NCBI GenBank assembly: GCA_945901195.1
Contig: CAMDKB010000203.1
Location: 1 to 8,143 of the forward strand
Reading direction: 5' to 3'
DNA: 8,143 nucleotides
From: Rhizobium sp. Q54
GTDB taxonomy: Bacteria; Pseudomonadota; Alphaproteobacteria; Rhizobiales; Beijerinckiaceae
Position numbers and translations under genes: made by a program. The notes beneath the pieces were generated by a model, which was given only the letters and a program-made list of their open reading frames with translations, was not told where the DNA came from and searched no databases. The first letter of the stretch is position 1; each line of letters starts with the position of its first letter. Positions 5,612 to 8,143 of the stretch are shown here, piece after piece.

Positions 5612-8029
5612 TCAGTAAAGACCGCCCGTGCCGCCACCGATCCGGCGATCCGACTGTGGCGTGATCGAAACCTTGCCCGGTGAATCATTGCCGACCACAG
5701 AATAGGAATCCGGCGGCGCTGTGCCCGGCTTGAAAGCCTCAAGTATCGAGCCCCCGCCAGACGCGCGCAGCCCGGTCGAGGGATTGATCGAAATCAGCTT
5801 GATCCCCGGTGGCACACGGAATGGCGTATCGGGCTGGCCCTTCAGGGCTTCCTTCATGAACGCGCCGAAGATCGGCGCTGAATAGGTGCCGCCCGTCGCA
5901 CTGTTGCCGAGGGACCGCGGCCTGTCGTAGCCCAGATAGAGCCCAACCGTCATGTTGGGCGAAAAGCCCACGAACCAGACGTCTTTTGCATCATTCGTCG
6001 TGCCTGTTTTGCCCGCCAGATGTTTACCAACCATCTGCTTCACGACAGTCGCGGTACCGCGCTCTACAACGCCTTCCAGCATCGACGTGATCTGATAGGC
6101 GGTCAGCGGGTCAAGCACCTGCTCCCGGCGGTCGACCAGGACAGGTTCGTTCTGGCCATCCCATTTCTCGGCCTGGCAACCCCGGCACTGGCGCTCATCG
6201 TGACGATAGATAGTGCGCCCCCAGCGATCCTGAATGCGATCAATCAATGTTGGCTTGATCTTGCGTCCACCATTGGCAAACATCGAATAGGCAGTCACCT
6301 GCCGCATCACGGTTGTTTCACCTGCCCCCAACGCCATGGGAAGATACAGCGCGAGTTCATCGTAAACACCGAAACGCTTGGAATATTCGGCAATCAAAGG
6401 CATGCCGACATCGCGCGCCAGACGCACAGTCATCAAATTCTTGGAGAATGTGATGCCATGACGAAGCGTATGGGAGCCACCACCAACGCCGCCACCATAA
6501 TTGGTCGGACGCCAGACTTCGCCGTTGCCTTGCGCAATTTCGATAGGCTCGTCCTGAACAACCGACGAAGGCGTATAGCCGTTGTCGAGCGCCGTTGCAT
6601 AAACCATCGGCTTGAAGGAAGACCCGGGCTGACGTTGCGCCTGCGTTGCACGGTTGAACGAGGACTGATCGAAAGAGAAGCCACCGACCATCGCCAGCAC
6701 ACGGCCTGTGAACGGATCCTGCGCCACAATCGCGCCGGACACTTCCGGAATCTGCCGCAAGCGATATTGCCCCGGGCGGTCAGCCACGGGCTCTACATAG
6801 ACGACATCGCCAGGCCGCAAGATGGCGCCGACACTATTTTGTCGCGTCCAGCGAATGCCTTCTGCTGACAAGGTACCGGTCAACCGTTCGCGGCTCACCG
6901 CCCCCGAACTCTCCTTCGTCGGCTGCAATCCAATCCGGGCATTGCCGCCACTGGTGTCCAAGATAACGGCAAGCTGCCAGGGCTTCACGTCGCCAAGCGC
7001 CTGAACCTCCGCCAGCGCTGTGCCCCAGTCGCTTGCGATATCAACAACGCGCATGGGGCCGCGGAAGCCCTGCGCTTCATCATATCGTACAAGACCGTCA
7101 ACGAGCACCTTGTGAGCCAGCAATTGCAGCTTGGGATCAAGCGTCGTGCGAACGGACAGCCCACCCTCATACAATTTCTTTTCGCCGTACCGCTCGAGCA
7201 ATTCACGCCGCACGTCTTCGGCAAAGAACCCGGCTACCAGGGAGTTGGGAGAAAGCTGACGCGGGTTGACACCCAAGGGTTCCTTCTTCGCCTTGTCGGC
7301 GGCATCGCGGGTGACATGGCCATCGGCGACCATACGGTCGATGACGTAAGCACGGCGTTCCATCGCTCTTTCGCGATTGCGGAAGGGATGCAGATCGCTC
7401 GGCGCCTTGGGCAAAGCTGCCAGATAAGAGACTTCCGCCAGCGTCAATTCATGCACTGACTTGCCGTAATATCCGAGCGCTGCGGCTGCGACGCCGTAAT
7501 TACCCAGACCAAGATAGATTTCGTTGAGATAAAGCTCGAGAATCTTGTCCTTGGAATAGGTCGCCTCAATCCGGAACGCGAGCAGCATTTCACGAATCTT
7601 GCGCTCGAACGAACGTTCGTTGGTCAGCAGGAAGTTCTTTGCAACCTGCTGCGTGATGGTCGAGGCGCCCTGCACGCGCTTGTCGCCGCGCATCATGATC
7701 ATGACAGCGCGGGCAATGCCTTCGGGATCGACACCGGGATGTTCATAGAAGTTCTTGTCTTCGGCCGACAGAAACGCGTTCTTCACGAGATCGGGAATGG
7801 CATTGCTGGGCAGGAACATGCGGCGCTCACGCGAATATTCTGCCAGCAAGCTCCCGTCAGCCGCATGCATCCGCGTCATCACAGGCGGTTCGTAATTCCG
7901 TAACTGCGTATAATCCGGCAGATCCTTTTCATAATGCCAGATCACCAGACCCAGCGCTGCCGCGCCGATCAAGAAGATGATCGCGCCGGTAGCGAAAAGA
8001 AAACCGAAAAAACGGCCTATGCTTCGCAT
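5612..8029 (-). CDS. mrcA: Penicillin-binding protein 1A, bifunctional transglycosylase/transpeptidase
   Basis: This 805-residue class A PBP polymerises lipid II into glycan strands and cross-links them in the periplasm. Residues about 8-31 are a single membrane anchor after a short basic tail. The GT51 domain, about 55-235, shows catalytic Glu90 in SAEDKNFYEHPG, the GASTITQQ motif at 121-128, REMLLAFRIE and ILELYLNEIYLG. An OB-like insert typical of PBP1a follows at about 320-425. The transpeptidase domain, about 430-730, has nucleophile Ser470 in SSFK (470-473), SKN (529-531) and KTGT (674-677). A Gly/Pro-rich tail ends the protein. A CxxC pair (Cys615, Cys618) lies in a loop between the SxN and KTG motifs. 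ATG 8029 is preceded by AAGGAAAAGG with seven bases of spacing. Also called ponA in some genomes. prfB follows 136 bases downstream. Confidence 0.97.
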   Translation of the reverse strand: MRSIGRFFGFLFATGAIIFLIGAAALGLVIWHYEKDLPDYTQLRNYEPPVMTRMHAADGSLLAEYSRERRMFLPSNAIPDLVKNAFLSAEDKNFYEHPGVDPEGIARAVMIMMRGDKRVQGASTITQQVAKNFLLTNERSFERKIREMLLAFRIEATYSKDKILELYLNEIYLGLGNYGVAAAALGYYGKSVHELTLAEVSYLAALPKAPSDLHPFRNRERAMERRAYVIDRMVADGHVTRDAADKAKKEPLGVNPRQLSPNSLVAGFFAEDVRRELLERYGEKKLYEGGLSVRTTLDPKLQLLAHKVLVDGLVRYDEAQGFRGPMRVVDIASDWGTALAEVQALGDVKPWQLAVILDTSGGNARIGLQPTKESSGAVSRERLTGTLSAEGIRWTRQNSVGAILRPGDVVYVEPVADRPGQYRLRQIPEVSGAIVAQDPFTGRVLAMVGGFSFDQSSFNRATQAQRQPGSSFKPMVYATALDNGYTPSSVVQDEPIEIAQGNGEVWRPTNYGGGVGGGSHTLRHGITFSKNLMTVRLARDVGMPLIAEYSKRFGVYDELALYLPMALGAGETTVMRQVTAYSMFANGGRKIKPTLIDRIQDRWGRTIYRHDERQCRGCQAEKWDGQNEPVLVDRREQVLDPLTAYQITSMLEGVVERGTATVVKQMVGKHLAGKTGTTNDAKDVWFVGFSPNMTVGLYLGYDRPRSLGNSATGGTYSAPIFGAFMKEALKGQPDTPFRVPPGIKLISINPSTGLRASGGGSILEAFKPGTAPPDSYSVVGNDSPGKVSITPQSDRRIGGGTGGLY

Positions 8030-8143
8030 TGTGTGGCCTTTTCCTTGCGCCCGCTAGCAAACGCGCGACTGAAGCTTACTTTCGGGAGCATGGAATCTCC
8101 CGACTCCGCCTGGAATTTTCTCTGCGGCAATGCCGTGACTTTG
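8030..8143 (-). other. Leader region of the PBP1a gene
   Basis: These 114 bases upstream of mrcA carry its ribosome binding site and a perfect inverted repeat (listed separately). Two minus-strand frames are open from the right edge, one ending at a TAG at 8056-8054 and one just inside mrcA, but neither gives a recognisable protein end. An upstream gene tail cannot be excluded. No clear promoter is seen. Confidence 0.5.
8082..8103 (-). repeat. Perfect 7-bp inverted repeat upstream of mrcA
   Basis: TCGGGAG (8082-8088) and CTCCCGA (8097-8103) are exact reverse complements with an 8-base spacer, centred about 63 bases upstream of the mrcA start. No T-run follows on the minus strand, so a terminator is unlikely. 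An operator or leader hairpin is possible. Confidence 0.45.

Noticed and set aside
6020..6868. Long plus-strand frame (282 codons) opposite the PBP1a gene
   Set aside because: It is fully antisense to the transpeptidase region of mrcA, has no recognisable domain, and is the kind of shadow frame common opposite GC-rich genes.

Overview
The window reads as an ordinary chromosomal stretch of an alphaproteobacterium, most likely of the order Hyphomicrobiales (Rhizobiales). The reasons are the style of the proteins, the high-GC codon use throughout, and the adjacency of a class A penicillin-binding protein gene and prfB on one strand. The taxonomic placement is inference from gene content; there is no rRNA or other marker. 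I see no mobile element, CRISPR array, tRNA, phage gene or defence system.

Layout. The left edge (1-175, minus strand) holds the start of a membrane protein gene that runs out of the window. A divergent intergenic region follows (176-391), with a promoter-like sequence and a leader hairpin. Then come four plus-strand genes: a single-cysteine Bcp/PrxQ-type peroxiredoxin (392-862), a membrane-anchored coiled-coil M23 (LytM) peptidase (992-2386) ending in a strong intrinsic terminator (2424-2455), an EamA/DMT-family transporter (2496-3413), and, 9 bases later, a RidA-like protein (3423-3848) that lacks the catalytic arginine. A convergent intergenic region (3849-3976) separates these from three minus-strand genes, in transcription order: mrcA/ponA for PBP1a (8029-5612), prfB for release factor 2 (5475-4344), and a small predicted secreted protein with a TTG start (4276-3977). 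The right edge (8030-8143) is the PBP1a leader.

How they fit together. PBP1a builds and cross-links peptidoglycan in the periplasm, while the M23 protein has every residue needed to cut peptidoglycan peptides, so two opposite sides of wall growth are encoded here. prfB is autoregulated by a textbook +1 programmed frameshift: the reading frame is interrupted after codon 23 by an in-frame UGA preceded by an internal Shine-Dalgarno sequence. The transporter and the RidA-like protein probably form a two-gene operon for a small metabolite or for detoxification of one.

Nothing in the window amounts to a clearly new system. The most useful points are the prfB frameshift (easily mis-annotated as a truncated gene), the arginine-less RidA paralogue tied to a transporter, the small two-cysteine secreted protein downstream of prfB, the edge gene, and several perfect inverted repeats in intergenic or leader positions.
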